A DNA stretch of 63,799 bases from an uncultured Porphyromonas sp. (GCA_900538385.1 UWSO01000009.1:1-63799); one strand, 5' to 3'; shown: positions 44,365-53,776, counted from the stretch's first letter. Notes: a model not told the origin generated them from the sequence alone. Program-made: numbers and translations.

Positions 44365-45144
44365 ATGTTTACAACTATCCCACCACTACGGACCATAATC
44401 GCTGACGACTCTCCCGAGATCTTGGCTCTGATGCGTTCTCTAGTCGAGGAGGTAGCCCCAACGCTAGAGATTGTTGCGACTTGTACCTCGCTGGCAGAGG
44501 TAGATCTAGCCATCAAGAAGTTTGCCCCCCAGCTACTCATCTTGGACATACAGTTTGCTCCTGAGGGGCGGACCGCCTTTGACCTACTAGAGGAGTGGCA
44601 AAACTTCCGACAGTTTCAGCTCATCATCTTCTCTGGGCACTGTGAGTTTAAGTATGCGCAGCAAGCAATCTATGAGGGAGCCGTTGCCTTTCTCGACAAG
44701 CCTATAGACAAGGCGTCGCTACGCTCAGCTATCGAAAAGGCTGCTCAGCGTATCTATCAGTCGCAAGAGACGAGTACTGCATCTACCCCAAGCGACCAGA
44801 CTGGTAAGTGGCTACAAGTCTCCACAGCGGTAGACACGCGCATCTTCCATAGTAATCAGATCGTATACATACAGTCTAGTGACGGGGGGTGTAAGATCTA
44901 TCTGTCTGATGGTGAGGAGATCTACAGCACTAAGAACATAGGTGTCTACGATAGAGAGCTACAAGGACTACACATCTTCGTTAGGACGCATCAGAGCTAT
45001 ATCGTCAATCTTAACTACATCCAGGGCTACACAAATCGCACCGAACGCAAGCTCATACTGCGCTCTCCTTTTCCTCAGTTACCCAGCTCCAAGACTGGCT
45101 TCAAGAACCTCAATCATTTCTTCTCCCCAAACCGAGAAGACTAG
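44365..45144 (+). CDS. LytTR-family response regulator
   Basis: 259 residues. Receiver domain at about 8-130: acidic Asp14-Asp15, phosphoacceptor Asp61 (LLILDIQF) and the conserved Lys in FLDKPID (about 113). A LytTR DNA-binding domain occupies about 155-255 (VYIQSSDGGCKIYLSDGE, FVRTHQSYIVNLNYI). It is paired with the propeller sensor upstream. LytTR regulators bind direct repeats with a spacing close to 21 bp, which makes the nearby phased 22-nt arrays worth testing as targets (inference). Terminator downstream at 45209-45252. Confidence 0.94.
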   Translation: MFTTIPPLRTIIADDSPEILALMRSLVEEVAPTLEIVATCTSLAEVDLAIKKFAPQLLILDIQFAPEGRTAFDLLEEWQNFRQFQLIIFSGHCEFKYAQQAIYEGAVAFLDKPIDKASLRSAIEKAAQRIYQSQETSTASTPSDQTGKWLQVSTAVDTRIFHSNQIVYIQSSDGGCKIYLSDGEEIYSTKNIGVYDRELQGLHIFVRTHQSYIVNLNYIQGYTNRTERKLILRSPFPQLPSSKTGFKNLNHFFSPNRED

Positions 45145-45208
45145 CGATAAGTCGTAAGCTCCTTTTTGCCGTGAAGCTCTAGTCCCCTACCCCAACACAT
45201 TCGTCCAG

Positions 45209-45252
45209 GTGGCGACAACTTCTTACAGAGGAGCGGTCGCCACTTTTCTTTT
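45209..45252 (+). terminator. Terminator of the two-component operon
   Basis: GTGGCGAC (45209-45216) pairs with GTCGCCAC (45236-45243), followed by TTTTCTTTT. Confidence 0.85.
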
Positions 45253-45273
45253 GCCTCATCCCCATTTCAGCCA

Positions 45274-45456
45274 GGTTCATACGGGTGAAACTGGAGTTTC
45301 ATACGGAAGAAACTCCAGTGCCAACACCTATTGGCACTACAGTTTCATAGGTAGGAAACTCTAGTTTCATAGGTAGGGAACTCCAGTGCCATAGGTAGGA
45401 AACTCCAGTGCCATAGGTAGGAAACTGTCGTGCCATACGTAGGGAACTATTGGCGT
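45274..45456. repeat. Intergenic 22-nt repeat array F (8 units)
   Basis: Eight exact 22-nt steps. Units read TTTCATACGGAAGAAA, TGCCAACACCTATTGGCA, TTTCATAGGTAGGAAA, TTTCATAGGTAGGGAA and TGCCATAGGTAGGAAA (twice), then TGCCATACGTAGGGAA, with linkers CTCCAG, CTACAG, CTCTAG or CTGTCG. The last unit runs directly into the -33 element of the next gene's promoter. Confidence 0.88.
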
Positions 45457-45479
45457 CTCTGCACTTTTTTGTATCTTCG
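45450..45479 (+). promoter_or_regulatory. Promoter of the GIN-domain gene
   Basis: TTG (45450-45452), 19-nt spacer, then TATCTTCG (45472-45479), one base off TAnnTTTG. The -33 element touches the end of array F, so anything bound to the array could affect this promoter. Leader of about 85 nt to the ATG at 45571. Confidence 0.6.
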
Positions 45480-45570
45480 TTGCTACAAATGAGGTGATTC
45501 GTCTCTTGATGCCGAGTCACCCTCATGGTAATGCTGACAAACCGACACCCTACAAACATTCAGAATCGCT

Positions 45571-46506
45571 ATGAAAAAACGCAATATATTCCTCTCTCAG
45601 TTCACCTCTAAGCTCTCTGACATACCAATCCCCAAGGGTGTGCGCAGATGGCGACAAGGAGCTATCGCTGGTGGCACCCTCGCCTCGGGTGTTGCTGTAA
45701 CCGCTCTGGCTCTCGTCTACTGGCAGCGTCACAAGCGTAGCAAGAGTTACAGCTATGCGACAAGGACCTTTGACACGCTAGAAGTGGGAGCGGGAGTTCA
45801 GATACAGATCAACTTTGCCACTGTATCACACGCCTCGCTCAGAGTCTCCTATCCCAATGCTTTGAGACGTCGGGTGAAGGTGCGCATGAGCAATAAGACG
45901 CTATCGATCAGCCGTCTGCCCTATCACAATCGTTGGGTGCAGGGAGATGTTTTTGCAGAGCTCACGTTACCATCGATCAGCCAGCTGCGCGTGGTCGGTG
46001 ATGCCAAGGTGGTGGCGACGGGATGCAACAAGCTCGAGACACCTTTCGACCTGCTACAGATTGGTGGTCAGGTAGAGGGCTTGACCATCGATGCGCACTA
46101 TGCAGAGGTCCAGTTGCGTGGCAATGCAAAGGCAGATCTTTACCTCTCGTGCGACCAGTCCTTCATAGGCTACAGTGGCTCGCCAGAGATACGCACAGTG
46201 CTACAATCCGAGGGGCACACGCACATCACAGCGACTGGATCGGGACGTGCCACACTCCTCGGACAGACCAAGGAACTCTCCCTGACAGCTTCCGATCGCT
46301 CTGTCGTCGAGGCTGACTCACTGACTGTCGAGGGGGCTGATGCGCTACTCTCTGACAGCGCAGAGTGCCACCTACATGTGACGGACCGACTCTCCTACAC
46401 ACTCTGCAACGATTCAAAGCTAGGACTCACACAGCAGCCTAAGCGGATAGTGAAAGCTGAGGTTCTTGACTCGGCAACATTGGAGACGCTAGACGGGAAG
46501 CGTTAA
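45571..46506 (+). CDS. GIN-domain (DUF2807) envelope protein
   Basis: 311 residues. A basic N-terminus and one membrane span (about 43-62, GTLASGVAVTALALVYW) are followed by a right-handed beta-helix-like region of the head GIN domain family (DUF2807): FDTLEVGAGVQIQINF, LSISRLPYHN, ELTLPSISQLRVVGDAKVVATG, and repeated SGSPEIRT/TGSGRATL turns. Members are abundant in Bacteroidota, are predicted to be surface or periplasmic, and have no proven function. It lacks a cleavable signal, so it is probably anchored by the N-terminal span. Next gene 64 nt downstream. Confidence 0.82.
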   Translation: MKKRNIFLSQFTSKLSDIPIPKGVRRWRQGAIAGGTLASGVAVTALALVYWQRHKRSKSYSYATRTFDTLEVGAGVQIQINFATVSHASLRVSYPNALRRRVKVRMSNKTLSISRLPYHNRWVQGDVFAELTLPSISQLRVVGDAKVVATGCNKLETPFDLLQIGGQVEGLTIDAHYAEVQLRGNAKADLYLSCDQSFIGYSGSPEIRTVLQSEGHTHITATGSGRATLLGQTKELSLTASDRSVVEADSLTVEGADALLSDSAECHLHVTDRLSYTLCNDSKLGLTQQPKRIVKAEVLDSATLETLDGKR

Positions 46507-46570
46507 ACTTCTCTCTCACTCCCCTATCTGATACAGACAAGACTATGAAACACATTAATATCATAATGCT

Positions 46571-47296
46571 ATGACAACACCCCCTCCCTACAACCCCTCT
46601 GACTATACGACACCACAAAGGCAAACTTATATGGTCACTCCTATGGTGAGCAAGGTGATGCGCAAGACTTTCGGCTGGATGACTATGTGTCTGCTGATTA
46701 CTGCGCTGACCGCTATGGGCGTCGTAAACTCAGGACTCTTCTACCAGATAGCTTCATCAGGAGCTATGTGGCTACTCATCATCGCTGAGCTAGTACTGGT
46801 CTTCGTCCTCTCGGCGCGCATCAACAAGATGAGCGTGACGACTGCTACCATCATGCTAATCGCCTACTCGGCACTCAACGGCGTGACGCTCTCTGTCATC
46901 TTTGTAGTATATAGTCTCGGGTCTATTGCGAAGACCTTCTTCATAACCACCGGAATGTTTGGCGTGATGGCTCTTGTGGGGGCTACTACCAAGCGGGATC
47001 TATCTAAGATGGGCTCTATCCTATTCATGGCACTGATAGGTCTCATCATCGCTTCGCTGGTCAATATCTTCCTTCACTCGAGCGGTCTAGACTGGATCAT
47101 TAGCCTCATCGGTGTGGTCCTCTTTACCGCTCTGACCGCTTATGACGTGCAGCGTGTGAAGCGTCTAGCTACTGAGAGCGACCTCTATGACGATACGCAG
47201 GTGGGACGGCTGGCGGTGATTAGCGCACTGTCGCTCTATCTAGACTTTATCAACCTATTCCTATACCTCTTGAGGTTCTTCGGACGTAACGACTGA
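46571..47296 (+). CDS. Bax inhibitor-1/YccA-family membrane protein
   Basis: 241 residues with a Pro/Tyr-rich N-terminus (about 1-25) and seven hydrophobic spans. Family features include VMRKTFGWMTMCLLITALTA near the start and the C-terminal ALTAYDVQRVK with its acidic pore residue region. BI-1 proteins form pH-sensitive calcium leak channels in the inner membrane; the physiological role in bacteria is unclear. It stands between the GIN-domain gene and porQ on the same strand. Confidence 0.92.
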   Translation: MTTPPPYNPSDYTTPQRQTYMVTPMVSKVMRKTFGWMTMCLLITALTAMGVVNSGLFYQIASSGAMWLLIIAELVLVFVLSARINKMSVTTATIMLIAYSALNGVTLSVIFVVYSLGSIAKTFFITTGMFGVMALVGATTKRDLSKMGSILFMALIGLIIASLVNIFLHSSGLDWIISLIGVVLFTALTAYDVQRVKRLATESDLYDDTQVGRLAVISALSLYLDFINLFLYLLRFFGRND

Positions 47297-47316
47297 TAGC
47301 TCTCTACTGCACACCT

Positions 47317-48318
47317 ATGCCTCGAGCATCTCTCTGGAGTCCAATACTCCTACTACTTTTCGGCCTCCTCCCCTATACTACGGTACGGGGGCAGGAGGCT
47401 CATACTTTTGGCTTCCTGCTACAGCCCCCCTCGGCACAGTCGCTCGCTATGGGCGGTAAAGTGATCTCCTATATAGATGCGAACCCGGGGCTAGCTTTGG
47501 ACAACCCCGCACTCTATGGGCACGAGGTGGCGGGACGAATGTTTCTCTCCTACTTCAAATACATGCGTGGTACGCACAGTGCCAATGCGCTCTACGGGCT
47601 ACCGGTCGGTGAGCGTGGTGCCTGGGCAGTCGCTCTGCGGAGTACGTACTATGGCAAGATGCAGGGATACGATACGCAGGGGGTGGCGACGGCTCCTTTT
47701 CAGGCGATGGAGATGGCACTCTCGGGGCTTTACAGCTACGACTTGACCGACCGACTACGTGGAGGATTGGCACTGAAAATGCTTTACGGACAGATCGAGC
47801 GCTACTCTGCCTTTGCCCTTGTAGCCGACGCTGGGCTGAGTTACTACCGCTCCGACTGGGGCACCTCGCTAGGTATGACGATCTCTAATGTGGGCGGTAT
47901 GCTCAAGAGCTACGGCCTCTCACGTCGTATGCCGCAGTGGGATATACGTCTCGGTATGTCACAACGGCTAGCGCACGCTCCGATACGCTTTCACCTCACA
48001 CTGCATGGTCTGACTCCTTATAACATACAGACGTGGGGAGCTGGGCGGTCGACTGGCATACGTATAGCGAGTCACTTTGCTGGTGGCGTGGAGTTTGTCC
48101 CATCTGAGCAGTTTTGGGTCGGTATTGGCTACAATGCGAAACAAGCAGTGGACCTCTCGGAGCGAGGAGCCAAAAGCCTGAGTGGACTGTCGGCTGGCGT
48201 GGGCTTTAACCAGAGACACTACCGCCTAGCTCTCGGCGCGACCTATTATCACCCACAGATGTTGGGGCTGATGTTTTCATTCTCCACAACCTTTGGCAAT
48301 GACAAGTATGTCTACTAA
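47317..48318 (+). CDS. porQ: Type IX secretion protein PorQ
   Basis: 333 residues: a signal peptide (LLLLFGLLPYTTVRGQ), then a beta-barrel of the PorV/PorQ type (FLLQPPSAQSLAMGGKVISYIDANPGLALDNPALYG near the start, cited in parts as AMGGK and DNPALYG; repeated aromatic strands; ending FSFSTTFGNDKYVY). PorQ sits in the outer membrane and recruits PorZ in the attachment complex that processes T9SS cargo. Its overlap with cmk and then ispH matches the order I recall in P. gingivalis, which supports the call. Confidence 0.88.
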   Translation: MPRASLWSPILLLLFGLLPYTTVRGQEAHTFGFLLQPPSAQSLAMGGKVISYIDANPGLALDNPALYGHEVAGRMFLSYFKYMRGTHSANALYGLPVGERGAWAVALRSTYYGKMQGYDTQGVATAPFQAMEMALSGLYSYDLTDRLRGGLALKMLYGQIERYSAFALVADAGLSYYRSDWGTSLGMTISNVGGMLKSYGLSRRMPQWDIRLGMSQRLAHAPIRFHLTLHGLTPYNIQTWGAGRSTGIRIASHFAGGVEFVPSEQFWVGIGYNAKQAVDLSERGAKSLSGLSAGVGFNQRHYRLALGATYYHPQMLGLMFSFSTTFGNDKYVY

Positions 48319-48994
48319 GAAGATACAGATAGCGATCGATGGTTACAGCGCCTGTGGTAAGAGTACGCTAGCACGTGCGCTCGCCAAGGATTTAGGCTAC
48401 ACATACGTGGATAGTGGTGCGATGTACCGTGCCGTGGCTCTCTTTGCTATGCGACGTGAGCTATGGGATGGCGAGCAGTTTGACCTAGATAAGCTACGTC
48501 AGGAGCTGGAGGGTATGCAGGTGACCTTTGACCCTAAGACGGGACACACGCTCCTCAATGGTGAGGATGTGGAGTCTGAGATCCGCACACTAGAGGTATC
48601 TCGTCCCGCTAGTGTCATAGCGAGCTATGACTTCGTACGTACGATGCTCGTGGCTCAGCAGCGTCGTCTAGGCGAGGCAGGCGGTATCGTGATGGATGGT
48701 CGAGATATTGGGACGGTGGTCTTCCCAGAGGCTGAGCTCAAGATCTTTCTCACAGCAACACCAGAGGTGCGTGCGCAGCGTCGCTACGATGAGCTGCGTG
48801 GCAAAGGCGACCAGACGACAACGATCGATATGGTGTCTGCTGACCTAGAAGACCGTGACTACAGGGACTCACACAGAGCGATCAATCCGCTTCGCCAAGC
48901 TGAGGATGCGGTCGTCATAGATAATAGTGTACTCTCTATAGATGAGCAGGCTGCCATGGCTCTAGCTCTAGCACGACAGAGAGAACAGAAGTAG
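48308..48994 (+). CDS. cmk: Cytidylate kinase
   Basis: 228 residues from the ATG at 48308, overlapping the porQ stop by 11 bp. P-loop IAIDGYSACGKST (about 8-20; the usual GPAGSGKS is altered to GYSACGKS as in many Bacteroidota), then YVDSGAMYRAVA and the NMP-binding GRDIGTVVFPEA near 135. It phosphorylates CMP and dCMP. Coupled between porQ and ispH. Confidence 0.95.
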   Translation: MSTKKIQIAIDGYSACGKSTLARALAKDLGYTYVDSGAMYRAVALFAMRRELWDGEQFDLDKLRQELEGMQVTFDPKTGHTLLNGEDVESEIRTLEVSRPASVIASYDFVRTMLVAQQRRLGEAGGIVMDGRDIGTVVFPEAELKIFLTATPEVRAQRRYDELRGKGDQTTTIDMVSADLEDRDYRDSHRAINPLRQAEDAVVIDNSVLSIDEQAAMALALARQREQK

Positions 48995-49000
48995 TTAAGA

Positions 49001-49921
49001 GTGAAGGCAAACAGTCAGATAGGACGTGTCGAGATAGACCCCGAGTCGGGCTTCTGCTTTGGTGTTATCAAGGCGGTCTCTCGTGCGGAGGAGATCTTGC
49101 GCCAGGAGCGTGACGAGCCTCTCTACTGTCTAGGAGACATCGTTCACAATCGTGCTCAGGTAGATCGCTTGGAGTCTCTCGGCATGCGAACGATAGACCA
49201 CGAGCAGTTTAGCCGTCTGAGCAATGCACGGGTACTATACCGAGCTCATGGTGAGCCTCCCGCCTCTTACACTTACGCTGCAGAGCATGGCATAGAGGTG
49301 GTCGATGCGACTTGCCCTGTCGTGCTGAGACTACAACAGAAAGTGAGACAAGCGTATCTCCAGCATGCGGAAGATGATACGCAGATTGTCATCTTCGGCA
49401 AGCCTGGTCATGCAGAGGTCAATGGGCTAGTCGGGCAGACCGATGGGAAGGCGATTGTGGTGCGAGAGCCTAAGGACTTAGATTTGATTGACTTCTCTCG
49501 CTCTGTCGAGCTCTTTTCGCAGACTACTATGCAGGAGGATCAGCTCGAGGAGATGCTTTCGCTCATTAAGAGCCGTCTGAGTGGTACTGCAACGCTTATT
49601 TATCACAACACGATCTGCCAGCAGGTAGCGCGCCGCATTCCCAATATTAGAGCCTTTGCCAAGAGCCACGATCGCATCTTTTTCGTTTCCGATCAGAAGA
49701 GCTCCAACGGGCGTGTTCTCTATCAGAACTGCCTCGAGGTCAATCCTAATACGACCTTTATTACCTACCCCTCCGAACTGACCTACGACCTAGTCCCCTC
49801 TCACGAGGAGTCTATCGGTGTATGCGGAGCCACGAGCACCTCGCGAGAGCAACTGCAAGAGATCGCCAAGATCATCGAGCATTGGATGCGACAGCGACAA
49901 AATGCTGCTTTAACTATCTAA
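49001..49921 (+). CDS. ispH: 4-hydroxy-3-methylbut-2-enyl diphosphate reductase
   Basis: 306 residues with a GTG start at 49001, 6 nt after cmk; no ATG fits the family N-terminus. The three 4Fe-4S cysteines are in SGFCFGV (Cys19), VDATCPVV (about 103) and HNTICQQ (about 205). Substrate residues include AHGEPP and the Glu of the HAEVNG segment. It makes IPP and DMAPP in the last MEP step. Part of the porQ-cmk-ispH run. Confidence 0.96.
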   Translation: MKANSQIGRVEIDPESGFCFGVIKAVSRAEEILRQERDEPLYCLGDIVHNRAQVDRLESLGMRTIDHEQFSRLSNARVLYRAHGEPPASYTYAAEHGIEVVDATCPVVLRLQQKVRQAYLQHAEDDTQIVIFGKPGHAEVNGLVGQTDGKAIVVREPKDLDLIDFSRSVELFSQTTMQEDQLEEMLSLIKSRLSGTATLIYHNTICQQVARRIPNIRAFAKSHDRIFFVSDQKSSNGRVLYQNCLEVNPNTTFITYPSELTYDLVPSHEESIGVCGATSTSREQLQEIAKIIEHWMRQRQNAALTI

Positions 49922-49932
49922 ATTACCCCCCT

Positions 49933-50976
49933 ATGAGACAACCGATTCCTCCCTTTAGCACGCTACTATCACTACTCACCTGCTTGCTCCTACTCGTATC
50001 TTGTGGTAGTGGAGAGGTGCAAATAAAGATCGACAGCAACAAGGCGGATAACACGGGCTACACAGCACTCCTCTACACGCTACAGAGTGGCGGCGCACAG
50101 ATTGACACACTCGCCTTTACCAAGGTCGGGGAAGCTTTTTCCTACTCCTTCGACCGGGACTCTATCTATGAGGCTTACATCGTTGTGGGGGCTTTCGAGC
50201 AGTACTATCCGCTAGACTTCCAGAGCCGGAGTAAGGTACGCTTTCACCTAGAGGTCGCTTCACCGCACAACTGCTACGACCTGGATGAAGCTAAGAAGAC
50301 GGGCTACAAAGCTTTCCTAAAGGATGCCACACCACTCCTACGCTCTTATGACAAAGCGGTCGCTGACAACGATTTCGACAATGCCAATAAAGAGGCAAAG
50401 CTGGTGATGCAGCAGTTCATCGCCTTCGCCTCAAACCTTAAGAAAAAGGAGCAGAAACGCTATGCGGGACAGATGGACTGGGCGCTGGAGATCATGTCTC
50501 TCTACGAGGACGGTTTGTCGCAGTTTCGTCAAGCACTCATCGATGGCACTATAGACTCTGCGCTCTTCACGCCTGAGATCTATCAGTTTGTCGTCACACC
50601 TCCATCAGCTACGCAAAAGGAGTACCCCAGCCTACGAGCTATCAATAAGCAGGACACCATCACATGGCAAGCCTCCAGCTATCCACAGGGGCGCATACTC
50701 TTTGGCACAGATATTGAGTGGCGAAAGGTGCGCGTACCGCAAGGCTCCAAGCAGTCAATCACGTTACTCCTGCCTCTCGGGAGCGTAGATTCGCTAGCTC
50801 AAATAGCCAATCGCCTGAGCGCTTACAACTACATCGTTGATGCGCCCGAGCCTCTTCGCGTGCAGCTCTACAGATCTTTAGCTCCAGACAGACAGGCTGG
50901 AGTGATGCACTACAGTACTGACAGTAACCACACGCTGGTTGTGGACTCCACCTCTTACTTCCAGTACAATGAGTAA
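49933..50976 (+). CDS. Lipoprotein of unknown function (DUF4369-like N-terminus)
   Basis: 347 residues from the ATG at 49933, 11 nt after ispH. A lipobox LLVSCG (Cys at about 25) shows lipid anchoring. The next 110 residues (TALLYTLQSGGAQIDTLAF, YIVVGAFEQYYPLDF) resemble the DUF4369 beta-sandwich found before thioredoxin-like domains in Bacteroidota. The C-terminal part (about 210-347) lacks a CxxC and is not an obvious redox domain, although VRVPQGSKQSITLLLPLGSVDSLAQIANRL has a thioredoxin-like layout (inference). It overlaps comM by 8 bp. Confidence 0.7.
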   Translation: MRQPIPPFSTLLSLLTCLLLLVSCGSGEVQIKIDSNKADNTGYTALLYTLQSGGAQIDTLAFTKVGEAFSYSFDRDSIYEAYIVVGAFEQYYPLDFQSRSKVRFHLEVASPHNCYDLDEAKKTGYKAFLKDATPLLRSYDKAVADNDFDNANKEAKLVMQQFIAFASNLKKKEQKRYAGQMDWALEIMSLYEDGLSQFRQALIDGTIDSALFTPEIYQFVVTPPSATQKEYPSLRAINKQDTITWQASSYPQGRILFGTDIEWRKVRVPQGSKQSITLLLPLGSVDSLAQIANRLSAYNYIVDAPEPLRVQLYRSLAPDRQAGVMHYSTDSNHTLVVDSTSYFQYNE

Positions 50977-52522
50977 GCTCGTCAAGACCTATTCCTCAGC
51001 CCTCGTCAGTCTCGATGCGCTCCTCGTCACTGTCGAGCTCAGCGTCTCCAAGGGGTTTAACATTAGCATGGTAGGACTGCCCGATGCCGCTGTGCGGGAG
51101 TCGCTCTCGCGTGTCTACACCGCCTGCGATTCCAGTGGCGCACACCCTAAGAGCTACAATACAGTCATCAACCTAAGCCCAGGCGATGTACGCAAGGAGG
51201 GGACGGTCTTTGACCTCCCCATCGCTGTGGCGCTCCTTGCCGCTAATGAGGTCATCCCAGAGGAACCTCTGGCAAACTTTGTGATGGCTGGCGAACTATC
51301 TCTCGATGGCACCTTGCAGCCTGTCAAAGGAATACTCCCGATGGCCATCATGGCACGAGAGCAGAAGTTCAAAGGGGTCATCGTGCCGAAAGAAAACGCC
51401 CGCGAGGCAGCCGTCGTCAATGACCTAGAGGTCTACGGCGTCGAGTCGCTCAGGGAGGTGATAGACTTCCTCGCAGGCAGAGCTAAGGTAGAGCCGACGG
51501 TGGTCAACACCCGCGAGGAGTTTGCCCAGCAGCAGTGCGTCTCTTCGGTAGACTTCAGCGAGGTCAAGGGGCAGCCCGCCCTCGTCCGAGCTATGGAGGT
51601 CGCAGCCGCAGGGGGACACAACATTATTATGATCGGTTCGCCAGGATCGGGCAAGTCAATGGTCGCCAAGCGTCTCCCCACGATCCTACCACCGCTCACC
51701 CTCCACGAAGCACTCGAAACCACTAAAATATACTCCGTAGCGGGCGCACTCAAGGGTAACGTATCCCTGATGAAGAGTCGTCCCTTTCGTGCGCCCCACC
51801 ACACCATCTCCAATGTAGCGCTCGTCGGTGGCGGTACGACACCACGTCCAGGCGAGGTAAGCTTGGCACACAACGGGGTTCTCTTCCTCGACGAGCTGGC
51901 CGAGTTCAATCGTGTAGCCCTCGAGCTACTACGTCAGCCACTCGAAGACCGCACTATTACTATCTCTCGTGCTAAGGCGACCTTCAGCTACCCCGCTTCC
52001 TTTATGCTAGTGGCTGCGATGAACCCTTGTCCTTGTGGTTACTACAACGATCCCAACCGTGAGTGTACCTGCCCTCCTGGTGCGCCCGCTAAGTATTTGC
52101 AAAAGCTCTCCGGACCTCTCTTAGACCGCATAGACATACAGATAGAGACCCGTCCCGTAGACTTTGACTCGCTCTCCGACCGTCGCCCCTCCGAGAGCAG
52201 TGCTGCGATCCGCGAGCGGGTCATCAAGGCTCGAGAGATACAGCTCCGACGCTTTGCCCCCTACCCAGGCATCCATTGCAATGCACAGATGACCCCATGC
52301 TTGATGAAGCAGTTCGCCTATGTCGAGGGCGATGCTATGAAGATACTGCGTCAAGCAATGATACAGCGCGACCTCTCTGCGAGAGCTTACGATCGCATCC
52401 TCAAGGTGGCCCGCACCATTGCCGACCTCGACGGATCTGAGCAGATTTCGCTCAAGCATATCAGCGAGGCGATCAACTACCGTAACCTCGATCGCTCCTC
52501 GTGGGGCATCGTATCGGTCTAA
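50969..52522 (+). CDS. comM: ComM/YifB-family Mg-chelatase-like AAA+ ATPase
   Basis: 517 residues from the ATG at 50969. N-terminal Lon-substrate-like ChlI domain (NISMVGLPDAAVRESLSRV, NLSPGDVRKEG), central AAA+ domain with Walker A GSPGSGKSM (about 232-240) and FLDELAEF, and a cysteine-rich NPCPCGYYNDPNRECTC loop, followed by the Mg-chelatase C-terminal domain. ComM is a hexameric branch-migration helicase that helps integrate incoming DNA during transformation. Translationally overlaps the lipoprotein gene. Confidence 0.94.
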   Translation: MSKLVKTYSSALVSLDALLVTVELSVSKGFNISMVGLPDAAVRESLSRVYTACDSSGAHPKSYNTVINLSPGDVRKEGTVFDLPIAVALLAANEVIPEEPLANFVMAGELSLDGTLQPVKGILPMAIMAREQKFKGVIVPKENAREAAVVNDLEVYGVESLREVIDFLAGRAKVEPTVVNTREEFAQQQCVSSVDFSEVKGQPALVRAMEVAAAGGHNIIMIGSPGSGKSMVAKRLPTILPPLTLHEALETTKIYSVAGALKGNVSLMKSRPFRAPHHTISNVALVGGGTTPRPGEVSLAHNGVLFLDELAEFNRVALELLRQPLEDRTITISRAKATFSYPASFMLVAAMNPCPCGYYNDPNRECTCPPGAPAKYLQKLSGPLLDRIDIQIETRPVDFDSLSDRRPSESSAAIRERVIKAREIQLRRFAPYPGIHCNAQMTPCLMKQFAYVEGDAMKILRQAMIQRDLSARAYDRILKVARTIADLDGSEQISLKHISEAINYRNLDRSSWGIVSV

Positions 52523-52582
52523 CAACAAGTAATACAATAAACAGCCTTCCTCCGCCGTTAGTTCAGTAAAACAATAGACTCT

Positions 52583-53764
52583 ATGAAACTTCGCAATCTA
52601 CCCATAACCGTACTCCTGCTCCTAAGCATGGGATCTCTAGCGTCTCACCTCACAGCACAAGAGGTGAGCCAAGACAGGCGCTTCAATCCAGTACTCACCT
52701 CAGTACCCTCGCTCAATATCAACCCGAGTGCTCGTGGTGCAGGTCTAGCCGATATGGGTGTCTCGACCACGCCTGACGTACAGTCTCAGTACTTCAATCC
52801 CGCTAAGTACGCTTTTCTCAGTAGCAAGGCGGGTATCAGTATGTCCTACACTCCTTGGCTCGCTAAGCTGGTCAAGGACATCAAGCTTATGGAGCTAGTC
52901 GGCTACTATAAGATAGGTCGTGAGAGCAACCAAGCACTGAGTGCCTCGATACGTTACTTCTCCTTTGGTGCTATTGAGCAGTTTGGACCTATGTCCGAGT
53001 CCCTCGGTGAGGCGCACCCCAATGAGTTTGCCGTAGACTTTGGCTACGGGCTACAGCTCTCTGACAGCTACTCTATGGCGGTCGCTCTGCGCTACATACG
53101 TGCCGACAACAACCTCGCGACGGGTGAGAAGAGCGCAGGCAATGCCTTTGCAGCAGACATTGCGGGTTTCTACAATCGTTACTTTGACCTAGGCTCTGCC
53201 GAGAGCTTGTGGACCTTTGGCTTCAACATTAAGAACATCGGTACCAAGATCTCTTACGACAACGGTGCCACCAGTATGTTTATCCCGACCAATCTCTCGC
53301 TCGGTACAGGACTTCTCTACCCCTTTGATGAGTACAATGCACTGGCCTTCAATGTGGAGGCAAGCAAGCTCCTCGTTCCTACTCCTCCCATCAAGGATCA
53401 AGCTAACCCCGAGGCGTACGACGCTGCCCGTGAGAAGTACCTCAACACCTCCTCCATCGCAGGCATCTTCACCTCGTGGGCAGATGCTCCTGGCGGCTTC
53501 AAGGAGGAGCTACAGGAGGTCTCCCTCCGACTCGGTGCTGAGTACAGCTACAACAACCGCTTCTTCTTACGTGCGGGCTACCACTACCTACACCCAGACA
53601 AAGGTAACCTCCAGTACTTCACCGCTGGTGCGGGCTTCAAGATGAACGTATTTAGCATCGATGCTTCTTACCTAGTCTCCACCGTCCAGAGCAACCCGCT
53701 CGACCAGACCCTCCGCTTCACCATCGCCTTCGACTTTGATGGCATTCGTGAGCTACTCAAGTAA
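52583..53764 (+). CDS. porV: Type IX secretion shuttle protein PorV (LptO)
   Basis: 393 residues: a signal peptide (LLLLSMGSLASHLTAQ), then the conserved N-terminus SVPSLNINPSARGAGLADMGVSTTPD and SQYFNPAKYAFLSSKAG (cited in parts), and a 14-strand-type outer-membrane barrel ending in RFTIAFDFDGIRELLK. PorV carries cargo with T9SS C-terminal domains from the SprA translocon to the attachment complex. It is followed 12 nt later by ispF, as I recall for P. gingivalis; but the gene before it here is comM, not the sortase porU. Confidence 0.92.
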   Translation: MKLRNLPITVLLLLSMGSLASHLTAQEVSQDRRFNPVLTSVPSLNINPSARGAGLADMGVSTTPDVQSQYFNPAKYAFLSSKAGISMSYTPWLAKLVKDIKLMELVGYYKIGRESNQALSASIRYFSFGAIEQFGPMSESLGEAHPNEFAVDFGYGLQLSDSYSMAVALRYIRADNNLATGEKSAGNAFAADIAGFYNRYFDLGSAESLWTFGFNIKNIGTKISYDNGATSMFIPTNLSLGTGLLYPFDEYNALAFNVEASKLLVPTPPIKDQANPEAYDAAREKYLNTSSIAGIFTSWADAPGGFKEELQEVSLRLGAEYSYNNRFFLRAGYHYLHPDKGNLQYFTAGAGFKMNVFSIDASYLVSTVQSNPLDQTLRFTIAFDFDGIRELLK

Positions 53765-53776
53765 GCTACCACGAGC

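Noticed and set aside
45274..45456. CRISPR array
   Set aside because: Units repeat every 22 nt with 6-nt linkers that are themselves similar. There are no unique spacers of 25-40 nt and no cas genes in the window.
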